Shown here: one piece after another, positions 19,066 through 26,635 of the stretch | Layout: the number at the start of each line of letters is the position of its first letter | Numbering within the stretch: the first letter of the stretch is position 1 | Assembly: GCA_038212095.1 (NCBI GenBank) | Contig: JBBQUW010000011.1 | Location: 10,875 to 74,874 of the forward strand | DNA: 64,000 nucleotides | Reading direction: 5' to 3' | Origin: JAICYJ01 sp038212095 | GTDB taxonomy: Bacteria > Actinomycetota > Thermoleophilia > Gaiellales > JAICJC01 | Made by a program: the position numbers and the translations under genes | The notes under the pieces: model-generated | Seen by the model: only the letters and a program-made list of their open reading frames with translations | Told to the model about the DNA's origin: nothing | Databases searched by the model: none

Positions 19066-19824
19066 GTGTTCGCGTGGACGGTGCTCGGGGGCAGCCCGGC
19101 GTGGCCGAACCCCGGACAGGCGGCCAGCGGATACCTGGTCGAGTCGGACGATCGGCACGTGCTGATCGACTGCGGCTCCGGCGTCGCCTCCGAGCTGCGC
19201 GCGTTCGACCCGCGGCCGCTGACAGACGTCGTGATCAGCCACTTCCACGCCGACCACTGGTTCGACCTGGTGCCGCTGCACTACGCCTTCCGCTACGGCA
19301 GCTGGAGCAGCCGGCCCAAGCCGACGCTGCACCTGCCGCCCGGTGGCCGCGACGTGCTGGACACGGTGGCGTCGGTGTGGGACGGCTCTGTGGAGACGTT
19401 CGAGGCCGCGTTCACCCTGATCGAGTACGACCCGCACGCCGACCTTCGGATCGGCGACCTGCACCTCACCTTCGCGCCCTGCCTGCACTACACGACGTGC
19501 TACTCGATCAAGATTGCCGGCCCGGGCGGCGTGATCGTCTACTCGGCCGACACGGCGCCCACCGAACGGCTGGCGCGGTTCGCGGTCGGAGCGGATCTGT
19601 TCGTGTGCGAAGCGGCGCTGGGCGACGCCTCCAACGACTCCAGCGAGCGCGGCCACATGGACGCGTCCGAGGCTGGCCGCGAAGCGGCCCGCGCCGGCGC
19701 CCGCCGGCTGCTGCTGACCCATGTGCCGGACGAGATCGGCCATGAGACGGTGCTGGAGCGGGCTCGGGCCGAGTTCTCGGGCCCTGTGGACATCGCGCGG
19801 CCGCGGCTGCGGATCGAGGTGTAG
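19066..19824 (+). CDS. MBL-fold metallo-hydrolase
   Basis: 252-aa metallo-beta-lactamase-fold protein. The metal motif HFHADH is at residues 59-64, further ligands are in the CLHYTT, YSADT and THVPDE segments. The layout with a short GWPNPG-like N-terminus resembles RNase Z-like and cyclic-nucleotide-phosphodiesterase-like members, but substrate is not determinable. GTG start 4 nt after the fabI stop suggests cotranscription with fabI. Convergent with the LpdA-like gene. Confidence 0.85.
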   Translation: MFAWTVLGGSPAWPNPGQAASGYLVESDDRHVLIDCGSGVASELRAFDPRPLTDVVISHFHADHWFDLVPLHYAFRYGSWSSRPKPTLHLPPGGRDVLDTVASVWDGSVETFEAAFTLIEYDPHADLRIGDLHLTFAPCLHYTTCYSIKIAGPGGVIVYSADTAPTERLARFAVGADLFVCEAALGDASNDSSERGHMDASEAGREAARAGARRLLLTHVPDEIGHETVLERARAEFSGPVDIARPRLRIEV

Positions 19825-19837
19825 GCGCCGCGGCCAC

Positions 19838-19887
19838 ACCCCGTGCCTGGCACTCGGCCGGGCCGGTACGCACACCCACCCCGTGCC
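19838..19887. repeat. Short direct repeat in convergent gap
   Basis: ACCCCGTGCC occurs at 19838-19847 and again at 19878-19887, exactly 40 bp apart. The first copy runs into the small inverted repeat GTGCC-T-GGCAC (19843-19853). The 93-bp gap holds nothing else that I can identify. A weak hairpin terminator role is possible. Confidence 0.35.
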
Positions 19888-19917
19888 ACGACGAGCGTCC
19901 CGCCCGCCGCCCCGCAC

Positions 19918-21321
19918 CTACGACATCAGCGTGACCCGCGAGATGCCGAGCATGCCCTCGGCCGCCTTCTCGGCGGTGCGCTGCAGGCTCTCCGACATCG
20001 AAGGGTTGACGGCGGCCGTCTCGGCCAGCGCCTGGACGCCGAGCTTTGCGTGTACCGCCAGCGCAACGGTCGTGATCACCTCGGAGGCGCGCAGACCGAC
20101 CATCGCACCGCCCAGCACGGTTCCATCTTCGGGGTCGGACAGCAGCTTGATCATGCCGTCCGTCTCGCCCTCCATCACTGCGCGCGGGTTGGCGCGGATC
20201 AGGTGCTTGGTGACGCTGACCGGTACACCGTCGATCCGCGCCTGGCGCTCGGAGATGCCCGCTTTGGCGATCTCGGGCCGAGTGAACACGCACCAGGCCA
20301 CGCCGGTGTAGCTGATCGGGTCGACCGGCACACCCAGCGCGTGCATGGCGGCGGTGTGGCCGTGCATCGCAGCCGTGTTGGCGAGCATGATCTGGCCGGT
20401 CACGTCACCGCAGGCGTAGACGTGCTCGGCATTCGTGCAGCAGAACTCGTCGATCGGCAGCGTGCCCCGCTCGCCGAACGTAACGCCGGCCGCCTCCAGC
20501 CCGAGCTGGCCGGTGTTCGGCCGCATGCCGATGCAGAGCAGCACGTGGGAGCACTCGATCTCGCGGCCATCCTCGAGCACGACCCTGACATGGCTGCCTT
20601 CTTCGCAGTCCAGGGCGGCGGCGCGGCCGTTCTTGATCACGTCCATGCCGCGCTTGAGGAACACCTCCTCCAGCACCTCGGCCAGATCGGGGTCGTCGTT
20701 GGGCAGGATCTGGTCGCGGGCGGAGATCAGCGTCACGCGCGAGCCGCAGCGCGAGAAGAAGTCGGCGAACTCGCAGCCGGTCGGGCCGGCGCCCAGCACG
20801 ACCAGGTGCTCCGGCAGCTCGCGCAGGTCGAACACCTGGCGGGTGGTCAGCACGCGGCGGGCGTCGGGGTGGGCGAACGACGGCACGAATGGCGACGCGC
20901 CGGTGCAGACCAGCAGCGCGTCGAAGCCCACCTCCAGGTCACGGTCGTCGACGTGCGCAGCGATCGTGTTGGGGCCGGTGACGACGCCACGGCCCGGCAG
21001 CACGCGCACGTTCATGCCGTCCATCCGCTCGCGCACGCCACGGCTCTGGTGCAGCGCGACCGCCCGTGAGCGGGCCAGCGTGCGGCGCAGGTTGACTTCG
21101 GGGAAGCCGCGCGCGAAGTCGACCCCCTCCTCCTCGGCCTGCGAGATCTTCAGCATCGCGTCGGCGGTGGTGAGCAGCGTCTTGGACGGGATCGCGTCGG
21201 TCATGGTGCAGTTCCCGCCCAGCTGGTTGTCCTCGATCAGCGTCACGTCGGCGCCCAGGTGGGCAGCGGTCGCGGCAGCGGCATAGCCGGCCGGGCCGCC
21301 GCCAAGGATGGCAAGTCTCAT
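19918..21321 (-). CDS. LpdA-like flavoprotein disulfide-reductase family protein (NAD(P)H quinone dehydrogenase type)
   Basis: 467-aa FAD/NAD(P)-binding protein with GGGPAGYAAA (7-16), second dinucleotide loop VVLGAGPTGCEFAD and ACGDVTG. The redox-active site reads GGNCTMTDAIPSK: Cys38 is kept but the second cysteine is Ala43, so it cannot be a dihydrolipoamide dehydrogenase. As I recall, the same pattern occurs in mycobacterial LpdA, a quinone reductase; soluble transhydrogenases likewise lack the second Cys. ATG 21321 has a -10-like TACGAT 6 nt upstream. Divergent from the cysteine-desulfurase-like gene. Confidence 0.85.
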   Translation of the reverse strand: MRLAILGGGPAGYAAAATAAHLGADVTLIEDNQLGGNCTMTDAIPSKTLLTTADAMLKISQAEEEGVDFARGFPEVNLRRTLARSRAVALHQSRGVRERMDGMNVRVLPGRGVVTGPNTIAAHVDDRDLEVGFDALLVCTGASPFVPSFAHPDARRVLTTRQVFDLRELPEHLVVLGAGPTGCEFADFFSRCGSRVTLISARDQILPNDDPDLAEVLEEVFLKRGMDVIKNGRAAALDCEEGSHVRVVLEDGREIECSHVLLCIGMRPNTGQLGLEAAGVTFGERGTLPIDEFCCTNAEHVYACGDVTGQIMLANTAAMHGHTAAMHALGVPVDPISYTGVAWCVFTRPEIAKAGISERQARIDGVPVSVTKHLIRANPRAVMEGETDGMIKLLSDPEDGTVLGGAMVGLRASEVITTVALAVHAKLGVQALAETAAVNPSMSESLQRTAEKAAEGMLGISRVTLMS

Positions 21322-21327
21322 GCGCAG

Positions 21328-21337
21328 ATCGTAGACT
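21328..21337. promoter_or_regulatory. Overlapping divergent -10 elements
   Basis: TACGAT (minus, 21333-21328) and TAGACT (plus, 21332-21337) share two base pairs. Each ends 6 nt before its start codon (21321 and 21344). The whole intergenic gap is 22 bp, and no Shine-Dalgarno sequence is present for either gene. Confidence 0.55.
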
Positions 21338-21343
21338 CTCCCG

Positions 21344-22534
21344 ATGGAGCGGACCGCCCCCACCCTGGACGTCGAGGCCATCCGCGCCCAGTTCCCGGCT
21401 CTGGCGGCCGGGCACATCCACCTCGACAATCCCGGCGGCACCCAGGTGCACGGCTCCGTGATCGAGGCCGTGAGCGAGTACTACACCCGCTTCAACGCCA
21501 ACCTCGGCGGCGCCTTCGTGACGTCGGTCGAGTCCGACCGCGTGCTGGACGAGGGACGCCGCGATACTGCGGCGATGCTCGGCTGTGACGCCGGAGAGGT
21601 CGTGTTCGGCGCCAATATGACGACGCTGACGTTCCACGCCTCACGAGCGCTGACGCGCGAGCTGGGCGAGGGCGACGAGATCCTGGTCACGCGCATCGAT
21701 CACGACGGCAACGTCGCTCCCTGGCTGCTGGCTGCGGAGGATCGCGGCGTGACGGTCCGCTACGCGGACATCGACACAGACTCCTGCACGGTCGACATCA
21801 ACGACTTCGCCTCCAAGCTGGGCGACCGCACGCGCATCGCCGCCTTCAACTGGGCGTCCAACGGCGCCGGAACGATCTCGGACGTCGAGGCGATGGTGCG
21901 ACTGGCGCGTGACGCGGGGGCGATCTCCTACGTCGACGCCGTGCAGTTCGCGCCGCATGGGCCGATGGACGTCCACGCGCTGGGCTGTGACTTCCTGGCC
22001 TGCTCCGCCTACAAGTTTTTCGGCCCCCACGTGGGCGTGTTGTACGGCCGCCGCGAATTGCTGGAGCGGATCCGCCCCTACAAGGTGCGACCGGCCCACG
22101 ACGATTCGCCAGGCTCGTGGGAGACCGGCACGGTCAACCTGGAGGGCATCGCCGGCACGGCTGCCGCTGCCCGCTACATGGTCGAGGTCGGCGCCGAAGC
22201 GATCACGACCTACGAGCGCGAGCTCACCGCGCGGCTGATCGAGGGGCTGGATACCATCTCCGGCGTCACCCAGTTCGGCACCCGCGACCTCGACCGGCGG
22301 GTGCCGACCGTCGTGTTCACCGTGGCCGGCCGGAAGCCGGCCGAGGTGGCGGCAGCGCTGGCCCGAGACGACATCTTCGTCTGGGACGGCAACTACTACG
22401 CGCTCGAGCTGATGGAGCGCCTGGGCCTGGAGCAGCAAGGCGGCGCCGTACGGGTGGGTGCCGTCCACTACAACACGACGGCCGAGATCGATCGGTTCCT
22501 GGAAGCGATCGTGGCGGTGGCACGACCAGGCTGA
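21344..22534 (+). CDS. Cysteine-desulfurase-like class V aminotransferase
   Basis: 396-aa PLP enzyme. The cofactor lysine is Lys224 in SAYKFFGPH; GSWETGTVNLEGIAG and the C-terminal VRVGAVHYNT are typical of the cysteine desulfurase-like family (SufS-related but distinct). I do not see the flexible catalytic-cysteine loop in the usual position near residue 330, so sulfur transfer is not assured; a lyase or other role is possible. ATG start with TAGACT 6 nt upstream. Adjacent downstream on the opposite strand is nucS. Confidence 0.82.
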   Translation: MERTAPTLDVEAIRAQFPALAAGHIHLDNPGGTQVHGSVIEAVSEYYTRFNANLGGAFVTSVESDRVLDEGRRDTAAMLGCDAGEVVFGANMTTLTFHASRALTRELGEGDEILVTRIDHDGNVAPWLLAAEDRGVTVRYADIDTDSCTVDINDFASKLGDRTRIAAFNWASNGAGTISDVEAMVRLARDAGAISYVDAVQFAPHGPMDVHALGCDFLACSAYKFFGPHVGVLYGRRELLERIRPYKVRPAHDDSPGSWETGTVNLEGIAGTAAAARYMVEVGAEAITTYERELTARLIEGLDTISGVTQFGTRDLDRRVPTVVFTVAGRKPAEVAAALARDDIFVWDGNYYALELMERLGLEQQGGAVRVGAVHYNTTAEIDRFLEAIVAVARPG

Positions 22535-22553
22535 GCCGCCGTCCTGCTCCGCC

Positions 22554-23222
22554 TCAGCCTTCGAACAGGGTCAGCTCCGGTGCCGCCACGCCCTTCAGCA
22601 CGTCGTAGTCCAGCTCGACGAAGACGTAGCCGCGCGCCTCGCACATCACCCTCGCCTGCGGAGCGATCTCGGGCGCGACCAGGATGCCGCGGCAGGGGCG
22701 GTGCAGGGGATCGAGGTCGACCCGCTCGCAGTACCGGGTGAGCTGCTCGACGTGCGCGGCCACCCCCCGCGTCCGCTTCACCTCGACCACCACCGTTCGC
22801 CCATCGGCGTCCCGGCAGAACAGGTCGATCGGCCCGGTATCGGTGAACCGCTCGCGCTCGAGCACCACCAGACCGGCCTCGATCGTCTCGGGCGCTCGCT
22901 CGAGCAGCACGTGGATCTGCTTCTCGGCCCCGTCGCGTTCCAGCACCGCCTCGTCGGACAGCTCCAGCGCCGAGTCCTCGAACACCTCGTGCAGCACGAT
23001 CACCAGCGACTCGTCCGATGCCGGTCGGTAGACGCGGATCACGTCGCCATCCTGGCTGACCGAGGTGGGGCCGGGCATATAGTTGAGCGGCTTGTACCCT
23101 CTGTCGGCGTGCACGCACAGCGAGCCGTCTTGCTTGAACAGGATCACGCGGTCGCCGGCGCCGAGCCGCGTGACGGCGCGGCCGTGATAGGCGATCTCGC
23201 AGCGGGCGACCAGGATGCGCAT
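22554..23222 (-). CDS. nucS: Endonuclease NucS (mismatch-specific)
   Basis: 222-aa nuclease that cleaves mismatched DNA in organisms without MutS/MutL (known for Actinobacteria and many Archaea). N-terminal domain: RILVARCEI, YKPLNYMP. C-terminal nuclease core has Asp133, Glu147 and Lys149 (PID...VEVK). The extreme C-terminus PELTLFEG resembles a sliding-clamp-binding peptide (Q/E-L-x-L-F). I chose ATG 23222; TATTCT lies 8 nt upstream and the longer frame has no family sequence. It supports an actinobacterial host. Confidence 0.93.
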   Translation of the reverse strand: MRILVARCEIAYHGRAVTRLGAGDRVILFKQDGSLCVHADRGYKPLNYMPGPTSVSQDGDVIRVYRPASDESLVIVLHEVFEDSALELSDEAVLERDGAEKQIHVLLERAPETIEAGLVVLERERFTDTGPIDLFCRDADGRTVVVEVKRTRGVAAHVEQLTRYCERVDLDPLHRPCRGILVAPEIAPQARVMCEARGYVFVELDYDVLKGVAAPELTLFEG

Positions 23223-23318
23223 GAGTGAGCAGAATACGCGGATGCCGCGAATCGAGAGAAGTCGGCGGGCCGCCCGTCGCGCATGTAACGAATACCGCGC
23301 GATCCGACATGTCGAGGT

Positions 23319-23852
23319 ATGAACCCTCACCCCCAACCCCCCGATAGCGCGGAGGCCCGCTTCGGCCTGGTGTTCGCGCACTTCGACCCGCTGGTGGCGT
23401 ACGCCGCCCGGCGCGGCGCGAGCGACCCGGAAGGAATCGCCGCCGAGACGATGGCGATCGCCTGGCGGCGGCTCCCGTCCGTGCCCACCGACGATCCGCG
23501 GCCGTGGCTGTTCGTCACGGCCCGCAACCTGTTGATGGCCGAACGGCGGCGCAACCGGCCCCACGCCCAGCTGGACGAGACGACCACCGCCGGAGCGGAC
23601 GCTCCCGGCATCGAGACCAGCGATCCGCTGGTGACATCCGTGCTGCGCAGGCTCAGCCCCGGCGAGCGCGAGGTGCTGCTGCTGGTCGCGTGGGACGACC
23701 TCACGCCATCGCAGGGAGCCAAGGCACTCGGCATCAGCGGGGTCGCGTTCCGCGTCCGGCTGCTGCGCGCCCGCCGGCGCTTCCAGCAACTGATGGACGC
23801 GCGCCAGGCCACCACCGACCCGTCACGGATCGTGGAAATGGAGTCCACATGA
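23319..23852 (+). CDS. ECF-type RNA polymerase sigma factor
   Basis: 177-aa sigma-70 family protein with a shortened region 2 (DPLVAYAARRGA...WLFVTARNLLMAERRR, about residues 22-80) and region 4 HTH (LSPGEREVLLLVAWDDLTPSQGA..., about 112-160). It belongs to the extracytoplasmic-function class. The downstream gene overlaps by ATGA and encodes a single-span membrane protein, the typical place for an anti-sigma factor. No known ECF subgroup is recognised. Confidence 0.88.
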   Translation: MNPHPQPPDSAEARFGLVFAHFDPLVAYAARRGASDPEGIAAETMAIAWRRLPSVPTDDPRPWLFVTARNLLMAERRRNRPHAQLDETTTAGADAPGIETSDPLVTSVLRRLSPGEREVLLLVAWDDLTPSQGAKALGISGVAFRVRLLRARRRFQQLMDARQATTDPSRIVEMEST

Positions 23853-24526
23853 ACCACATCGAACGCCTCCGAAACGCGGCCCCGGCCGCTCGCTCGCAGA
23901 CCATCGACCGCGACGCGCTGTTCGCCGCGATCGTTGCCCGCCCGCAGGATGCCGCGGCCGGTGCCGGCCGGCCACCGCGTCGAGCCTCCCGTCGCAGGCT
24001 GGCGATCGCACTGGTGATCGCGGCACTGGCCGGGCTGACGACCGCAACCGCGTTCGCCACCGGCATCCTCAGCTGGCACGACGTGAAGCCCGCCGAGCTC
24101 GTCACCTCGCCCAAGCAGTGGCAGGCCCTGTACACCGCAGCGACCCGCAAGCTGACGCTGCCGCCGGGGCAGACCTGGCCACATCGGACGCTGCCGCCGA
24201 ACACCATCACCGGCATGAGCGAGCCGGGTGGCGTCGCGGTCGCCACCTCGCGGGTGCGGTGGGAGTGCTACTGGGGCGCCGCGATCCGCTCGAACGACGT
24301 CTCGGCGCAACGGCAGGCCCAGGCGGTGCTGGCCGATCTCAACCGCAACCACACGCTGGTCGCCCCGGCCGGATCGTCCGAGAACGTCGCCCCACCCTCG
24401 AACCTGCACGGCCCGTTCGAGATCTTCGCCAACGACGGCGGCTTCCAGTACGTCACGAAGATTTACGCCGATGCCGCCGCCGGCCAGCCGGCGAAGCTGT
24501 TCCAGAGCTGCCGCGCCAACTCGTAG
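23849..24526 (+). CDS. Single-span membrane protein coupled to ECF sigma factor (possible anti-sigma factor)
   Basis: 225-aa protein: an N-terminal about 50-residue cytoplasmic segment rich in Ala/Arg, a membrane span (about residues 51-72, LAIALVIAALAGLTTATAFA), and an extracytoplasmic C-terminal domain of about 150 residues with two cysteines (in RWECYWG and FQSCRANS). No zinc-finger anti-sigma motif is visible. The ATGA overlap with the sigma gene and the topology suggest a partner that senses an external cue, but the regulatory role is inferred from position. Confidence 0.65.
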   Translation: MNHIERLRNAAPAARSQTIDRDALFAAIVARPQDAAAGAGRPPRRASRRRLAIALVIAALAGLTTATAFATGILSWHDVKPAELVTSPKQWQALYTAATRKLTLPPGQTWPHRTLPPNTITGMSEPGGVAVATSRVRWECYWGAAIRSNDVSAQRQAQAVLADLNRNHTLVAPAGSSENVAPPSNLHGPFEIFANDGGFQYVTKIYADAAAGQPAKLFQSCRANS

Positions 24527-24615
24527 GAGCTGGCGCATCGCCGGGGCGGGTGGCATCGGCCGCCCGCCCCGGTAACGCCCTGCGTGGAGCGCGGCGTGCG
24601 ACTACGATCCCGGCC

Positions 24616-25878
24616 ATGTTCACCAAGACGAATCTCCCAAATGGCCTTCGGGTCGTCACCCACCCCATGACCGGCGCCAAGTCGGTCGCCGTGATGGTGA
24701 TGCTCGCCGCGGGAAGCCGCTACGAGACCAAGCAGACCAACGGCATCGCGCACTTCGCCGAGCACATGTTCTTCAAGGGCACCGCCAAGCGCCCGACCGC
24801 CAAGGACATCTCGGCCGAGGTGGACGGCATCGGCGGCGAGTTCAACGCGTTCACCGGTAAGGAGTACACCGGCTACTACATCAAGTGCGCGGCCGAACAT
24901 CGCTCGCTGGCATTGGACGTGCTGGCCGATCAGCTGCTGGCCTCCAAGTTCGACGCCGAGGAGATCGAGCGCGAGAAGGGCGTCATCATCGAGGAGCTGA
25001 ACATGTACGTGGACACGCCGCGTGACCACGTCGACTCGGTCTACGAGACGCTGCTGTTCGGCGACCAGCCGCTGGGCTGGGACATCGTCGGCACCAAGGA
25101 TACGGTGCGGGCAGCGAAGCGCCAGACGTTCCTGGACTACATCGGCAGCTGGTATACGCCCCGGCGGATGGTCGTGGGTGCGGCCGGCGCCGTCAACGGC
25201 GAGTTCCTGTCCGAGGTGGAGGAGAAGTTCGGCCACGTCGAGGATCGCCCCAGCGGTGAGATGGCGCGGGCCGACTTCGTGCAGACGCAGCCGCGCGTGC
25301 TGCTCGAGACGCGCGACTCCGACCAGGCCCACCTGCGGCTGGGCGTGCGCGGCATCCCCACCGACAGCCCCGACCGCTACGTCATGCAGGTGCTGACGGC
25401 GGTGCTGGGCGGCGGCATGTCGTCGCGCCTCTTCATCGAGGTGCGCGAGCGACTCGGGCTTTGCTACTACGTGTTTGGCCACCACCAGGGCTACGCCGAC
25501 ACCGGCACGCTGTTCTCGCAGGCAGGCGTCGACATCGAGCGGATCGACCAGGCGGTGGCGACGATCGTGGCCGAGTTCCGCAAGATGGCCAGCGAGCGCG
25601 TGCCCGACGACGAGCTGCGCCGCTGCAAGAACTACCTCAAGGGCCGCATGGTGCTGCAGCTCGAGGATCCCAAGGGGCTGCTGATGTTCGGTCTGCGCCG
25701 CGAGGTGCTGGTGAACAGGGTGGCCGAGATCGACGAGGTGCTGGCCGGCGTCGAGGCGGTCACCGCCGACGACATCCAGAGACTGGCCCGCCAGGTGATC
25801 GTGGACGACGGCCTCAACTTCGGGCTGGTCGGCCCGTTCGATGACGAGGAGCGGTTCCTGAAGCTGCTTCAGGGGTGA
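24616..25878 (+). CDS. M16-family zinc peptidase (processing-protease-like)
   Basis: 420-aa insulinase/mitochondrial-processing-peptidase family protein. The inverted zinc motif HFAEH is at residues 46-50, with the distal glutamate in REKGVIIEELNMY. The second M16 domain carries the glycine-rich GGGMSSRLFIEVRERLGLCYYV segment, and FNAFTGKEYTGYY is typical. ATG start has a -10-like TACGAT 7 nt upstream and no Shine-Dalgarno. In actinobacteria such genes often follow polyribonucleotide phosphorylase; here the neighbours are different. Confidence 0.92.
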   Translation: MFTKTNLPNGLRVVTHPMTGAKSVAVMVMLAAGSRYETKQTNGIAHFAEHMFFKGTAKRPTAKDISAEVDGIGGEFNAFTGKEYTGYYIKCAAEHRSLALDVLADQLLASKFDAEEIEREKGVIIEELNMYVDTPRDHVDSVYETLLFGDQPLGWDIVGTKDTVRAAKRQTFLDYIGSWYTPRRMVVGAAGAVNGEFLSEVEEKFGHVEDRPSGEMARADFVQTQPRVLLETRDSDQAHLRLGVRGIPTDSPDRYVMQVLTAVLGGGMSSRLFIEVRERLGLCYYVFGHHQGYADTGTLFSQAGVDIERIDQAVATIVAEFRKMASERVPDDELRRCKNYLKGRMVLQLEDPKGLLMFGLRREVLVNRVAEIDEVLAGVEAVTADDIQRLARQVIVDDGLNFGLVGPFDDEERFLKLLQG

Positions 25879-26516
25879 TCGCGGCGGGCATCACGCTGTA
25901 TGCAATCCCATTCTCGACCAACGTCGAGCGGGTAGCGCTGGCGCTTGCGCACAAGGGTCTCGCGGCCGAGGTCGTCATGCTCGACGCCCGCGACCGCTCG
26001 CAGGCGATCGCTCTCAGCGGGCAGCCGCTGGTGCCCGTGGTGGTACTGGACGGCGAGGTGCTGGTCGACTCCAGCCACATCATCGAGGTGCTGGAACAGC
26101 GAGTTCCCCACCCTCCGCTGTTCTCGCAAACGGCCGCCCGGCGCGCGGAGGTGCGGCTGTTCGTCGAGTGGTTCGACCGCGTGTGGAAAGGGCCGCCGAA
26201 CCGGCTCGACGAGCTGCTCTCGCTGCCCGCCGCGGATCCAGCCGAGATCGAGCTGCTGCGCTCCCAGATGCGAGGCTCGCTCGAGCTGTTCGAGCAGCTG
26301 CTCGACGGCCGGCGGTACCTAGCCGGCGACACGCTCTCGGCTGCGGACTGCTCGGCCTACCCCTTCCTCAAGTACGGCCTGCACGGCGCCGGCGACGACG
26401 ACGGCGAGAGCTTTCACCACGTGCTGGCGGAGAACCTTGCCCTGCGCGGCGGCTATCCCGATCTCGAGCGGTGGATCCGCCGCATGGATGACCATCCGCG
26501 CGTGGCAGGGATCTAA
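25875..26516 (+). CDS. Glutathione S-transferase-like protein
   Basis: 213-aa protein with an N-terminal thioredoxin-like domain (LYAIPFSTNVERVALALAHKG; cis-proline region PLVPVVVLDG; DSSHIIEVLE) and an all-helical C-terminal domain (about 90-205, LAGDTLSAADCSAYPFLKYG). The active-site position has Ser in FST. Actinobacteria usually make mycothiol rather than glutathione, so the thiol substrate is uncertain. GTG start overlaps the M16 stop in GTGA. Confidence 0.85.
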   Translation: MIAAGITLYAIPFSTNVERVALALAHKGLAAEVVMLDARDRSQAIALSGQPLVPVVVLDGEVLVDSSHIIEVLEQRVPHPPLFSQTAARRAEVRLFVEWFDRVWKGPPNRLDELLSLPAADPAEIELLRSQMRGSLELFEQLLDGRRYLAGDTLSAADCSAYPFLKYGLHGAGDDDGESFHHVLAENLALRGGYPDLERWIRRMDDHPRVAGI

Positions 26517-26593
26517 AGCGAGCGCCCCGAGTGCCACGCTGTGGGAAACTTGCATCCCGCGCGGTGAAAAGTGGGAGTATTGTCGGTACGCGT

Positions 26594-26612
26594 CGAGCCC
26601 ACTGGGGGCTCG
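26594..26612 (+). other. Hairpin in 5' region of ScyD-like gene
   Basis: CGAGCCC (26594-26600) pairs with GGGCTCG (26606-26612) across a short loop, 9 nt before the G-rich ribosome-binding site of the next gene. It could be a leader stem that affects translation or mRNA stability. No U-tract follows, so a terminator is unlikely. Confidence 0.35.
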
Positions 26613-26635
26613 GTGGATTTGAAGGGGGGATCGGT

